Assembly: GCF_000426825.1 (NCBI RefSeq)
Contig: NZ_AUGC01000001.1
Location: forward strand, 62,001-126,000
Source: Thermonema rossianum DSM 10300
Lineage (GTDB): Bacteria; Bacteroidota; Bacteroidia; Cytophagales; Thermonemataceae
Direction: 5' to 3'
DNA length: 64,000 nt
Shown here piece after piece: positions 43,749 to 50,681 of this stretch. The notes under the pieces were generated by a model. The model had not been told where the DNA came from. It searched no databases and worked only from the letters and a program-made list of their open reading frames with translations. The position numbers were made by a program, and so were the translations under genes. How positions within the stretch are numbered: position 1 is the stretch's first letter; each line of letters starts with the position of its first letter.

Positions 43749-44285
43749 ATGGAAATGGAAAGAAACAATCAGGGAAGTGTGCTCTTGCTCAAAGCCGAAG
43801 ACCTGCTGAACTGGGCACGCTTGTCTTCGCTTTTTCCCATGGGCTTTGGTTTGGCTTGTTGTGCCATCGAAATGATGGCCGCCTATGCTTCGGCTTATGA
43901 CATGGACCGCTTTGGCATCATTCCACGGAATTCGCCCCGCCAATCCGATGTGATGATAGTAGCCGGCACCGTCACTTTTAAAATGGCAGACCGCATCCGG
44001 CGGCTCTATGAGCAAATGCCCGAGCCCCGCTATGTGATTTCGATGGGCTCTTGTGCCAACTGCGGCGGCCCTTATTGGCAGCACGGCTATCATGTGGTGA
44101 AAGGCGTCGATAAAATCATACCGGTTGATTTTTATGTGCCCGGTTGCCCCCCACGCCCCGAAGCCCTCATTGGGGCATTCATGAAACTGCAGCAAAAAAT
44201 TAAGGCGGAAGCCTTCCTAAGCAAAGACGTGGCAGGTATCCGGCAAATTTTGGAGAAAAAACGGCAGAGCAATAAAAAAACATAA
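43749..44285 (+). CDS. nuoB: NADH-quinone oxidoreductase subunit B
   Basis: A 178-residue peripheral subunit carrying cluster N2, the last Fe-S centre before quinone. Ligands are Cys37-Cys38 (GLACCAIEM), Cys102 (GSCANCGG) and Cys133 (PGCPPRPEA). The start codon lies 3 bp after the nuoA stop. A Lys-rich tail and a terminator follow, so the nuo transcript ends here rather than continuing into nuoC. Confidence 0.96.
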   Translation: MEMERNNQGSVLLLKAEDLLNWARLSSLFPMGFGLACCAIEMMAAYASAYDMDRFGIIPRNSPRQSDVMIVAGTVTFKMADRIRRLYEQMPEPRYVISMGSCANCGGPYWQHGYHVVKGVDKIIPVDFYVPGCPPRPEALIGAFMKLQQKIKAEAFLSKDVAGIRQILEKKRQSNKKT

Positions 44286-44316
44286 AGGCGGAGCCACAAA
44301 GCCCCGCCTTTGTTTT
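44284..44316 (+). terminator. Intrinsic terminator after nuoB
   Basis: An 8-bp stem (AAAGGCGG / CCGCCTTT) with a 12-nt loop is followed by TGTTTTG. The stem begins inside the nuoB stop codon, separating nuoAB from anything downstream. Confidence 0.75.
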
Positions 44317-44333
44317 GTACAGTGTCCGGCTGC

Positions 44334-44594
44334 TTACTTCATTTCTTCAACGGCTTTTTCGGCCTCTTCTTTTACTTCTTCAGCCCCTTCTTTTACTTCT
44401 TCGGCTGCCTTTTCAGTTTCTTCCTTTACTTCCTCAGCAGCTTCTTTTGCTTCTTCTTTTACCTCTTCGGCGCTTTCTTTTACTTGCTCGGTGGCTTCTT
44501 CCATTGATTTTTCAGCGTTTTCTTGCTGACCTTCGCCGCAAGAAACCAATGCAAAAGTACCGGCAGCCAATAACATCAAAAATAACTTCTTCAT
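44334..44594 (-). CDS. Small acidic lipoprotein with Glu/Lys heptad-like repeats (copy A)
   Basis: An 86-residue lipoprotein with lipobox ALVSC (Cys19). Mature residues 28-86 are a run of imperfect repeats of the form EEVKEEA(E/K)KA, predicted to be one long amphipathic helix or coiled coil like LEA/apolipoprotein repeats. The first 28 residues are identical to those of the neighbouring lipoprotein at 44756-44998. The function is unknown; an envelope spacer or stress-protective role is possible but not shown. Confidence 0.8.
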   Translation of the reverse strand: MKKLFLMLLAAGTFALVSCGEGQQENAEKSMEEATEQVKESAEEVKEEAKEAAEEVKEETEKAAEEVKEGAEEVKEEAEKAVEEMK

Positions 44595-44597
44595 AGT
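44511..44597 (-). repeat. 87-bp duplicated block, copy 1 (lipoprotein N-terminus)
   Basis: It is matched by 44915-45001 with equal length and three mismatches by eye. It covers codons 1-28 and 3 bp upstream of the start of lipoprotein copy A. Confidence 0.88.
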
Positions 44598-44689
44598 TCT
44601 ACTGTTTTTTTAGTTGTGTCACAAGTGTATGTGCACTCTTTAATTCCCGGTTTGCCGAAAGGTAACCCACTGTATTTTTCTTTTTATGC

Positions 44690-44728
44690 ATAAAAGAAAG
44701 CGAGCCGTTCGTTGGAACGGGCTCGCTT
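44690..44728 (-). terminator. Intrinsic terminator of lipoprotein copy B
   Basis: A stem of about 13 bp (AAGCGAGCC plus GTTC against GAAC plus GGGCTCGCTT, one bulge) is followed on the minus strand by TCTTTTAT. It lies 28 bp after the stop at 44756. Confidence 0.75.
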
Positions 44729-44755
44729 GGTTGATAAATGCTGTTTCGTATGAAA

Positions 44756-44998
44756 TTACTCAGCAGGAGCTTCTTCAGGCTGAGCTTCGCCTTCAGCAGG
44801 AGCTTCTTCGGTAGCTTCAGGCTGAGCTTCTTCAGTAGTTTCAGGCTGAGCTTCTTCCACAGCAGGCTGCTCTTCGGCAGGTTGTACATCTTCAGCAGCA
44901 GGTTGCTCCTGGGTTTCAGCGTTTTCTTGCTGACCTTCGCCGCAAGAAACCAATGCAAAAGTACCAGCAGCCAACAACATCAAAAATAACTTTTTCAT
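44756..44998 (-). CDS. Small acidic lipoprotein with Gln/Pro/Glu repeats (copy B)
   Basis: An 80-residue lipoprotein starting MKKLFLMLLAAGTFALVSC. The start was chosen because it gives the same signal peptide and lipobox as copy A; the longer frame adds a non-signal extension. The mature tail is built of EEAQPE/TTEEAQPEATEEAPAE-type units with no Lys or aromatic residues, so it is predicted disordered and strongly acidic. Signal and first mature residues (CGEGQQENAE) match copy A exactly, while the tails are unrelated in periodicity. Function unknown. Confidence 0.8.
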   Translation of the reverse strand: MKKLFLMLLAAGTFALVSCGEGQQENAETQEQPAAEDVQPAEEQPAVEEAQPETTEEAQPEATEEAPAEGEAQPEEAPAE

Positions 44999-45001
44999 AG
45001 T
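44915..45001 (-). repeat. 87-bp duplicated block, copy 2 (lipoprotein N-terminus)
   Basis: It is near-identical to 44511-44597. Identity stops abruptly at the end of the ENAE codons and a few bases before the ATG. Confidence 0.88.
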
Positions 45002-45141
45002 AATTAGAATTTTGAGGTTTAACAATGAACCTAAATGCACCCCTTTATTCCCTTGATTGAAAAAGGTAACCCAAGGCAATAGAAAATTTTTTTTTGTAAA
45101 AAGGATACTGTCCAAGACAAAAGGCGGTTAGTGGGGGCTTC

Positions 45142-45181
45142 AATAAAAAAGGCGCTTGTCTTTGGACTGACAAGCGCCTTT
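45142..45181 (-). terminator. Intrinsic terminator of the thioredoxin-fold operon
   Basis: A 13-bp perfect stem (AAAGGCGCTTGTC / GACAAGCGCCTTT) with an 8-nt loop is followed on the minus strand by TTTTTTATTG, 26 bp after the stop at 45207. Confidence 0.9.
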
Positions 45182-45206
45182 GATAAACAGGGAAGCAAAG
45201 GTTATT

Positions 45207-45809
45207 TTACATTTCGCGCCACTTGATGGTACAGCCTATGGCTTTGGCTTGTTTTACCTCTACCTCTTTGCCATTGAGCAGGGCATCTACGGCTTGCTCT
45301 ACATATTTTTTGCTGGCTTTGCTCGCGTCGCGTGGGCTGTCGTCAATAGCACCAATATAGCTTACTATCAGGTCTTTACCTTCTTTTTTCAATACAAACA
45401 CATGCGGGGTGTTGGTGGCGCCGTAGGTGCGTGCCACCTCTTGGGTTTCGTCGAACAGATAGGGGAAAGTAAAGCCTTTTTCCTTGGCTCTTTCTATCAT
45501 TTTGTCGAAGCTGTCCTCGGGTTGCTTCTTCGGGTCGTTGGGGTTAATGGCTATGACCGGATAGCCCAATGGCTTGTACTTCTTGTCCAAGGCAATGATG
45601 CGGTCTTCGTACATCTTGGAGAAAGGGCAGTGGTTGCAGGTAAATACCACAATGAAGCCCTTGGCTTCCGGGTAGTCGGCAAGCGACACATGGCGCCCAT
45701 CGATATTTTTCAGTTTGAAATCGATGGCTTTGTCGCCGGGCTTATAGCCTTGTGCCCATGTGAGGGCAGCCGGCAACAGCAGCAGAAGGGTAAACAGATA
45801 CTTTTTCAT
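45207..45809 (-). CDS. Periplasmic thioredoxin-like peroxiredoxin-family protein (CNHCP motif)
   Basis: A 200-residue secreted protein with signal peptide (cleavage near TWAQG, about residue 20) and an AhpC/TSA-like thioredoxin fold. The redox site is FTCNHCPF (Cys58-x2-Cys61), with the cis-Pro region TNTPHVFVL. CNHCP-type proteins occur widely in Bacteroidota and Planctomycetes; they may act as thiol oxidoreductases, but the partner is unknown. It follows a TlpA-like gene by 4 bp in a two-gene operon closed by a strong terminator. Confidence 0.85.
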   Translation of the reverse strand: MKKYLFTLLLLLPAALTWAQGYKPGDKAIDFKLKNIDGRHVSLADYPEAKGFIVVFTCNHCPFSKMYEDRIIALDKKYKPLGYPVIAINPNDPKKQPEDSFDKMIERAKEKGFTFPYLFDETQEVARTYGATNTPHVFVLKKEGKDLIVSYIGAIDDSPRDASKASKKYVEQAVDALLNGKEVEVKQAKAIGCTIKWREM

Positions 45810-45813
45810 GACT

Positions 45814-46293
45814 CTATGGGTTTAGTTGCTCTTGAATACGTGTGACCAACGATGCGTAGCTGACAGGACCGGGAATGAAAGCCACCTTTTGCCCGTTGCG
45901 GTAAATCAGGGTCATGGGAATGGCACCTTGCCAGCGCGGCTCAATGCGGTCTATCCATGCGTTATAGTCGGTTTCATCGAGCAGGAAAGTGGGCAGCGCA
46001 ATGCCTTTCTTTTTCAGCAGCGCGAGCGCTTTGGGCTGCTCGTCGGCAAAGTCCAGGCTCACCAAAAGTAGCTGCACGCCCCGTGCCTGAAAGTCTTGAT
46101 AAACACGGTAAAGGTCGGGCAGCTCTTTTACACAAGGTGCACACCAGGTTGCCCAAAAATTGACCACCACCACCCCCTCGCGCCGGGCTATTTCTTTTTC
46201 CAAGCGGTCTATCTTAATGACCTCAACACTTTGGGCTTGTGTGTGTAGCCCCAAGCCAATTGCCAGCAGGCAGAGCCATAACCACCGTTTCAT
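45814..46293 (-). CDS. TlpA-like periplasmic thiol-disulfide oxidoreductase
   Basis: A 159-residue exported thioredoxin-fold protein starting MKRWLWLCLLAIGLGLHTQAQ (signal peptide). The active site is FWATWCAPCVKELP, and the cis-Pro lies in GAIPMTLIYRNG. TlpA/ResA proteins reduce disulfides in the periplasm, often for cytochrome c or copper-centre maturation. A link to the cytochrome and NosZ in this window is possible but only by pathway logic. The first ATG seven codons upstream is less likely because it displaces the signal peptide. Confidence 0.88.
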   Translation of the reverse strand: MKRWLWLCLLAIGLGLHTQAQSVEVIKIDRLEKEIARREGVVVVNFWATWCAPCVKELPDLYRVYQDFQARGVQLLLVSLDFADEQPKALALLKKKGIALPTFLLDETDYNAWIDRIEPRWQGAIPMTLIYRNGQKVAFIPGPVSYASLVTRIQEQLNP

Positions 46294-46502
46294 TGTACCG
46301 ATTGTTGTTTGCATAATTAACGACGCACGGGTTTAAAATGTTGTTTTAGAAGAAAAAAAACAGGTAGCCGGTGTCCGGGCTTGCCACAATTAGCCGGATA
46401 AAGCTGCGCTGTTCTCACTGTGCACTTATTTCATTCGCGAGAAGACAGGCGGAAGTGTGAAGAAAATAGTGGTGGAGTAGGGTGTTTGTGCGTCCCCGGT
46501 GT

Positions 46503-46533
46503 AAAAAGAGCAGGAATGTACCCTGCTCTTTTT
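46503..46533. terminator. Bidirectional-looking intrinsic hairpin
   Basis: A 12-bp stem (AAAAAGAGCAGG / CCTGCTCTTTTT) with a 7-nt loop continues into more T on the plus strand, and A-rich flanks give a U run on the minus strand. Confidence 0.65.
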
Positions 46534-46569
46534 TTGCATGACTATGGAGCGGTTAGCTTTTGCCCGGAA

Positions 46570-46608
46570 AAAAGAAAAGCCACCCGATGAGAAACTCATG
46601 GGCGGCTT
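46570..46608 (-). terminator. Intrinsic terminator of the acyl-CoA dehydrogenase gene
   Basis: The minus strand has a stem AAGCCGCCCATGAG against CTCATCGGGTGGCTT, with two interior mismatches/bulges and a TTT loop, followed by TTCTTTTTTCC. It is 24 bp after the stop. Confidence 0.8.
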
Positions 46609-46631
46609 GGCTATATGTTCAACCCTAAACA

Positions 46632-48431
46632 CTAAAATGCATACTCATTCTTTTCGATGAGATAATCGGCAATGCGACGGCGGGCAGCCTTCACATTGAA
46701 GGGCTCTAATTTAGTAAAGCGTTTCAAACCAAGCAACATTACACGCAACTCGTCACCTTCGGCAAAGGCGGTGATGGCTTCACGCGCAGCTTTTTGAATC
46801 ACATCTACGGCATCGTAAAGGTACACACGAGCCAAGTCTTGGTAAAGGGCAGTCGCTTCTTCACCTTGTTTTTGAGCCATCTTCAACACACGCAACAGCA
46901 CCGACTCTGTTACATAAGTTTCTATGAGCATGTCGGCTACATTCATGATGATTTCTTGTTCTTCGCCCAAGCCTTTGCCCAGTTTTTGAGCTGCCGCACC
47001 GGCTACCATCAAGATGGCTTTCTTGAAGTTTTTCACGGCTTTCAGCTCGGCGGCAAAAAGGCTGGTATCTGCTTCGGCACCGAAATCAGGAATAGCCATC
47101 AGTTCTTTGGCAACAGCCATGGCAGGACCCATCACGTCGAGCTCGCCCTTCATGGCGCGGCGCAGAATCATATCAACGGTCAACAGACGGTTGATTTCGT
47201 TGGTACCTTCGAAAATACGGTTGATGCGGGCGTCGCGGTAGGCACGCTCTACGGGCGACTCGGCAGAATAGCCCATGCCACCGTAAATCTGAACAGCTTC
47301 ATCTACCACATAGTCGAGCACTTCCGAGCCATGTACTTTCATCATGGCACACTCAATGGCAAACTGCTTCAAGCTTTCAAGTTTGGCTTCGGAGTCGCTC
47401 ATGCCGGCTTCTTTATACATCTTGATGGCATCTTCAATGTTTTGACCGGCACGGTAGGTGGCAGCCTCAGAGGCAAAGATTTTTACAGCCGATTCGGCAA
47501 TTTTATGCTTGATGGCACCAAACGAGCTGATGGGGCGACCGAACTGCTTACGTTCGTTGGCGTAGCGGATGGCATGGCTCAGGGCAGCTTTGGAAGCACC
47601 AATAGCGGCAGCAGCCAGCTTGATACGCCCGATATTCAAGATGTTAACGGCTATTTTAAAGCCATTTTCACGCTCCGACAACAAGTTTTCTACGGGCACC
47701 TTGCAGTCGTTGAAGAAGATTTGGCGGGTGTCCGAACCTTTGATACCCATTTTCTTTTCCGGGGGGTTCATGGTGATGCCGCCAAAGTCTTTCTCTACGA
47801 TGAAGGCGCTCAGGTTTTTGTCATCATCAATTTTGGCAAATACAATATACACATCGGCAAAGCCACCGTTAGTTATCCACATCTTTTGCCCGTTGATGAT
47901 ATAATACTTGCCGTCTTCGCTCAAAGTGGCTTTGGTTTTGCCCGAGTTGGCGTCAGAACCGGAGTCGGGCTCGGTGAGGCAGTAAGCTGCTTTCCACTCG
48001 CCCGAAGCCAGCTTGGGCAAATACTTTTTCTTTTGCTCTTCGTTGCCATAGTACTGAATAGGCAGCGTGCCGATACCGGTATGCGCCGAGAAAGCTACGG
48101 CAAAAGAGTGTCCGGCACCCAGATATTCGGTAATAAGCATGGTAGAGTTGAAGTCCATGCCCATGCCACCGTACTCTTCGGGCACGCCTGCACCCAGCAA
48201 GCCCAATTCACCGGCTTTGTCGAGCAAGCTCACCATCAGAGAAGTGTCTTTGGCTTCGTCCAGCTCTTCCACCTTAGGATATACTTCCTTTTCCAAAAAG
48301 TCTTTACATGCCTGAATCAGCATGCGCTGCTCTTCGGTGAACTCTTCAGGAGTGAAAATTTCTTCGGGGGTAACGTCCTTAATCAGGAATTCACCACCTT
48401 TGATCAGGTTTTTGTTTGCTACGGTTTCCAT
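46632..48431 (-). CDS. Acyl-CoA dehydrogenase, very-long-chain (VLCAD/ACAD9) type
   Basis: A 599-residue FAD-dependent acyl-CoA dehydrogenase. The core shows the FAD/substrate motifs AYCLTEPDSGSDA and WITNGG, and IYGGMGYSAESPVERAYRDARINRIFEGTNEINR, where the Glu of FEGTNE is the probable catalytic base. An extra C-terminal domain of about 180 residues places it with VLCAD/ACAD9 dimers rather than 380-residue short-chain enzymes. It introduces the alpha-beta double bond in the first step of fatty acid beta-oxidation. It is monocistronic with a terminator. The beta-oxidation partners are not in the window; the FadL-type porin at 37.8-39.3 kb is a possible functional companion. Confidence 0.95.
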   Translation of the reverse strand: METVANKNLIKGGEFLIKDVTPEEIFTPEEFTEEQRMLIQACKDFLEKEVYPKVEELDEAKDTSLMVSLLDKAGELGLLGAGVPEEYGGMGMDFNSTMLITEYLGAGHSFAVAFSAHTGIGTLPIQYYGNEEQKKKYLPKLASGEWKAAYCLTEPDSGSDANSGKTKATLSEDGKYYIINGQKMWITNGGFADVYIVFAKIDDDKNLSAFIVEKDFGGITMNPPEKKMGIKGSDTRQIFFNDCKVPVENLLSERENGFKIAVNILNIGRIKLAAAAIGASKAALSHAIRYANERKQFGRPISSFGAIKHKIAESAVKIFASEAATYRAGQNIEDAIKMYKEAGMSDSEAKLESLKQFAIECAMMKVHGSEVLDYVVDEAVQIYGGMGYSAESPVERAYRDARINRIFEGTNEINRLLTVDMILRRAMKGELDVMGPAMAVAKELMAIPDFGAEADTSLFAAELKAVKNFKKAILMVAGAAAQKLGKGLGEEQEIIMNVADMLIETYVTESVLLRVLKMAQKQGEEATALYQDLARVYLYDAVDVIQKAAREAITAFAEGDELRVMLLGLKRFTKLEPFNVKAARRRIADYLIEKNEYAF

Positions 48432-48480
48432 AGTTTATAACGGTTTTCGTATTGACGAAAGAAGGAATCATTCTTATCGA

Positions 48481-48488
48481 CAAATGTA
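48481..48488 (-). promoter_or_regulatory. Candidate -7 box for the acyl-CoA dehydrogenase gene
   Basis: The minus strand reads TACATTTG, matching TAnnTTTG, 49 bp before the ATG, within a very A/T-rich stretch. No clear -33 box. Confidence 0.4.
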
Positions 48489-48551
48489 ATAAAAAATTAT
48501 TATGCATGCAGAATAATTGTAAGATTTTTATAAAACTTATTGTGATACAAA

Positions 48552-48581
48552 AATTTAGGGAAGTCCGTAGGGCTTCCCTTT
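48552..48581 (-). terminator. Probable terminator of the ECF sigma gene at 48.6 kb
   Basis: The arms AGGGAAG and CTTCCCT form a 7-bp stem, extendable through an inner CC/GG, about 40 bp after the sigma-factor stop. The minus-strand 3' flank is AAATTTTTG. Confidence 0.55.
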
Positions 48582-48620
48582 TATAAGGCGTTGTGGCGTG
48601 TTTTTGTTCGTGCGGAGGGC

Positions 48621-49124
48621 TTAATCTCTTTGTAATTTTTCCTTTAGCTGCTTTCGTGCAATATGAATGCGGTTTTTCACCGTGCCAATAGGGATGCCCA
48701 AGCGGTCGGCAATTTCCTGATATTTGAACCCACGGTAATACATCAGGAAGGGGAGGCGGTAGTGTTCGGCAAGGGCATCTATGGCATGCATGATTTCCTC
48801 GGTCATCAAGTGGCTGAGTGCCGCGTTGTGTGCAGTGCGCTCGCCCGAGTTGATAAAGTGCTGGTTGTCGGTAGTATCTACGAAGGTTTGCCGGCGGCTG
48901 GCCTTTTGGTAGCGTGTAATAAAAGTGTTTTTCATGATGGTGTAAAGCCATGCCTTCAGGTTGGTACCTATGGAAAACTTGTCTTTGTTTTTGAGCGCTT
49001 TATATAAAGTTTCCTGAATGAGATCATCGGCAGCGTCTTGGTCTTTGACCATACGCAGGGCAAAGGGGCGCAACGAGGCGCCGGCTTCATGCAGTCTGTA
49101 TCCGAAATCTTCGCGTGGGTTCAT
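48621..49124 (-). CDS. ECF-type RNA polymerase sigma factor 1
   Basis: A 167-residue sigma-70 family ECF factor. Start at MNPREDFGYRLHEAG, near the expected ECF length. Region 2 is about 10-85 (DAADDLIQETLYKAL, NLKAWLYTIMKNTFI). Region 4 is about 110-165 with helix-turn-helix FKYQEIADRLGIPIGTVKNRIHIARK. Unlike the other two sigma genes here, no anti-sigma gene follows it. It is divergent from sigma factor 2, and the 236-bp shared region carries a good -33/-7 promoter for this gene and a pair of direct repeats. Confidence 0.92.
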   Translation of the reverse strand: MNPREDFGYRLHEAGASLRPFALRMVKDQDAADDLIQETLYKALKNKDKFSIGTNLKAWLYTIMKNTFITRYQKASRRQTFVDTTDNQHFINSGERTAHNAALSHLMTEEIMHAIDALAEHYRLPFLMYYRGFKYQEIADRLGIPIGTVKNRIHIARKQLKEKLQRD

Positions 49125-49153
49125 AGCTGTGGGGCTTTGGTTTCTATGTTTTT

Positions 49154-49185
49154 CAAATATAGGAAGTTTGCAGATGGTATCCAAA
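49154..49185 (-). promoter_or_regulatory. Promoter of ECF sigma factor 1
   Basis: On the minus strand TTTG (49182-49185) and TATATTTG (49154-49161) are 20 bp apart. They match both Bacteroidota elements (TTTG, TAnnTTTG) at the consensus spacing, 30 bp before the ATG. This is the best-formed promoter I can see in the window. Confidence 0.65.
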
Positions 49186-49222
49186 TTTTGTTTAACTTTT
49201 TATTGTTTAATATTAAACAAAA

Positions 49223-49272
49223 TCAATATTTAAACATTTTTTGTTTTCCTTTTGGTTCTCAATATTTAAACA
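49223..49272. repeat. Pair of 14-bp direct repeats between divergent sigma genes
   Basis: TCAATATTTAAACA occurs at 49223-49236 and again at 49259-49272, start-to-start distance 36 bp. Both lie in the control region between two ECF sigma genes. They may be binding sites of a regulator. Confidence 0.6.
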
Positions 49273-49360
49273 AAAAAGCTTGCCATAAAAAAATATTATC
49301 TTCAGGCAACCCTTTTGCAAGGAGTGGCATCTATATAAGTGAAGGCTTTCATAAAAGCAG

Positions 49361-49942
49361 ATGATACGACTACGAAAGAGAAGTATAACAGATGAAGCGT
49401 CGCTGATAGCAGCCATACGCAAGGGAAGCGAAAAGGCAATGTCGGCATTATATGAGCGCTATGCGGCCAAAATGATGGGCGTGTGTCGCCGTTATTTGCC
49501 CATGCCGGAGGCCGAAGACGCTTTTATTGAAGGGTTTCAGCGCGTATTTCAACACATAGAGCAGTACAAAGGCGAGGGCAGCTTTGAAGGCTGGATGCGG
49601 CGCATCTTTGTCAATCACTGCCTGCAGTATTTGCGAAGCAAAAGCCGCTTGCTGAGTGTGGAGACAGAAGAAACAGAGGCGGTGGCCGACGAGCTGCATG
49701 TAGCCGGCGACGTGCTCGCACAGCTGCAAGAAGAGTATTTGATGGAGCTACTGGAGCGATTGCCCAAAGGTTACCGAACGGTCTTTAACCTTTATGCCAT
49801 AGAAGGATTTACACATGCCGAAATAGCCGGTATGTTGAATATCAGCGAAGGAACGAGTAAAAGTCAGTTGGCGAAAGCCAGAAAGATGTTACAAACATGG
49901 ATAACCGAAGAAGCACAATGCAGCCGGACAAACATCCTATAG
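49361..49942 (+). CDS. ECF-type RNA polymerase sigma factor 2
   Basis: A 193-residue ECF sigma factor. Region 2 covers about 20-95 (MSALYERYAAKMMGVCRRYL, AEDAFIEGFQRVFQHI, FEGWMRRIFVNHCLQYLR). Region 4 covers about 125-182 with LPKGYRTVFNLYAIEGFTHAEIAGMLNISEGTSKSQLAKARK. The SEGTSKSQLAKARK pattern is a hallmark of the Bacteroidota ECF group paired with anti-sigma/beta-barrel genes. Its 3' end overlaps the next gene by 25 bp, so the sigma factor and its probable anti-sigma are coupled. Confidence 0.93.
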   Translation: MIRLRKRSITDEASLIAAIRKGSEKAMSALYERYAAKMMGVCRRYLPMPEAEDAFIEGFQRVFQHIEQYKGEGSFEGWMRRIFVNHCLQYLRSKSRLLSVETEETEAVADELHVAGDVLAQLQEEYLMELLERLPKGYRTVFNLYAIEGFTHAEIAGMLNISEGTSKSQLAKARKMLQTWITEEAQCSRTNIL

Positions 49943-50643
49943 ATGAAGTGTTTCGCAAAAAGCTGAAACACTATCAAGTACCGCCACCGGCCGGTGCTTG
50001 GGAGCGCATACGGAGGGGGGCAGCCGGCGGCAAGCAGCCGTTTACGAGTGGTAAAAAACACTGGATATGGGCGCTGCTGCTCATGGGCAGCCTGATGCTG
50101 GGCGGATACTACGCCTTCAAAGGCGAGCATGCAACCGCTTTGCCCACCGACAGCATGGCTATGGGAACAGAGCAAGAGAGTTTATTGAATACAAGCGGAA
50201 AATCTTCTGCTGCCGGTAGCGAAGTCAAAGCAGCTGAAGAATCAAAAGTAAGCGGGCTTGTGCCTTTGGCAGAAGAAAACACCGGGCAGACAAAGAGAGC
50301 AGCAGAGACCAAACAGCAGGCCGAAGCGACACCAAAAGCCAACCCCATACGGAAAGAAGTGCCTCAGCAGCCCCAACAAGCCCTGCCGGAGACAGACAAG
50401 GAAGCCGGCAATTCGCCGGAGGAGCCTATGCAGCAGACTACTGCCGCTCCTGACCGTTACGAGCGGCCGCCCGCACGGGTGCGGGTACAAGTAAGCATTT
50501 CGCCCGAGCGGGAACAACAAGCCACTTCCAATGCCAAACCGGAAGGGCACAAAAAGATGGGAACCCGCATCATTTGGAATAAGCAAAAGGTAGAGAAAGT
50601 GCTCAACCAAGTATTGTATTTGAAAAAAGACATTGGTCAGTAG
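49918..50643 (+). CDS. Single-TM anti-sigma-like protein partner of sigma factor 2
   Basis: A 241-residue protein starting MQPDKHPIDEVFRKKL; an ATG seven codons upstream is also possible. The N-terminal cytoplasmic helix with DEVFRKKLKHYQVPPPAGAWERI is the pattern seen in Bacteroidota anti-sigma-like proteins encoded after ECF factors. One transmembrane helix follows (about 49-67), then a long, probably disordered periplasmic region rich in Glu, Lys, Gln and Ala. It likely holds sigma factor 2 inactive at the membrane until a signal arrives. The overlap with the sigma gene and the beta-barrel gene 38 bp downstream support a three-gene signalling operon. Confidence 0.72.
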   Translation: MQPDKHPIDEVFRKKLKHYQVPPPAGAWERIRRGAAGGKQPFTSGKKHWIWALLLMGSLMLGGYYAFKGEHATALPTDSMAMGTEQESLLNTSGKSSAAGSEVKAAEESKVSGLVPLAEENTGQTKRAAETKQQAEATPKANPIRKEVPQQPQQALPETDKEAGNSPEEPMQQTTAAPDRYERPPARVRVQVSISPEREQQATSNAKPEGHKKMGTRIIWNKQKVEKVLNQVLYLKKDIGQ

Positions 50644-50681
50644 TTTGAAATAAAAATCTCACTTTAAAAACAGGAAGAACA

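Larger units (their letters stand above)
46294..46631. other. Non-coding interval with two hairpins
   Basis: This 338-bp gap between the TlpA-like gene and the acyl-CoA dehydrogenase gene holds two terminator-like hairpins (46503-46533 and 46570-46608). The left part presumably holds the promoter of the thioredoxin-fold operon, but no clean TAnnTTTG box was seen. A 68-codon minus-strand frame here runs through both hairpins and is not taken as a gene. Confidence 0.7.

Noticed and set aside
43374-44195. 273-codon minus-strand open frame
   Set aside because: Runs antisense through nuoA and nuoB, both unmistakable genes.
44310-44596. Plus-strand Phe/Leu-rich frames
   Set aside because: They arise from reading the Glu/Lys repeats of lipoprotein copy A on the opposite strand.
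46426-46632. 68-codon minus-strand frame
   Set aside because: Runs through two terminator hairpins and shows no signal sequence or domain.
46794-48440. 548-codon plus-strand open frame
   Set aside because: It is antisense to the acyl-CoA dehydrogenase gene, has no recognisable domain, and has the His/Phe/Gly-rich composition expected from reading a coding strand backwards.
49223-49272. Possible CRISPR-like repeats
   Set aside because: Only two 14-bp copies, A/T-rich, no spacer series and no cas genes.
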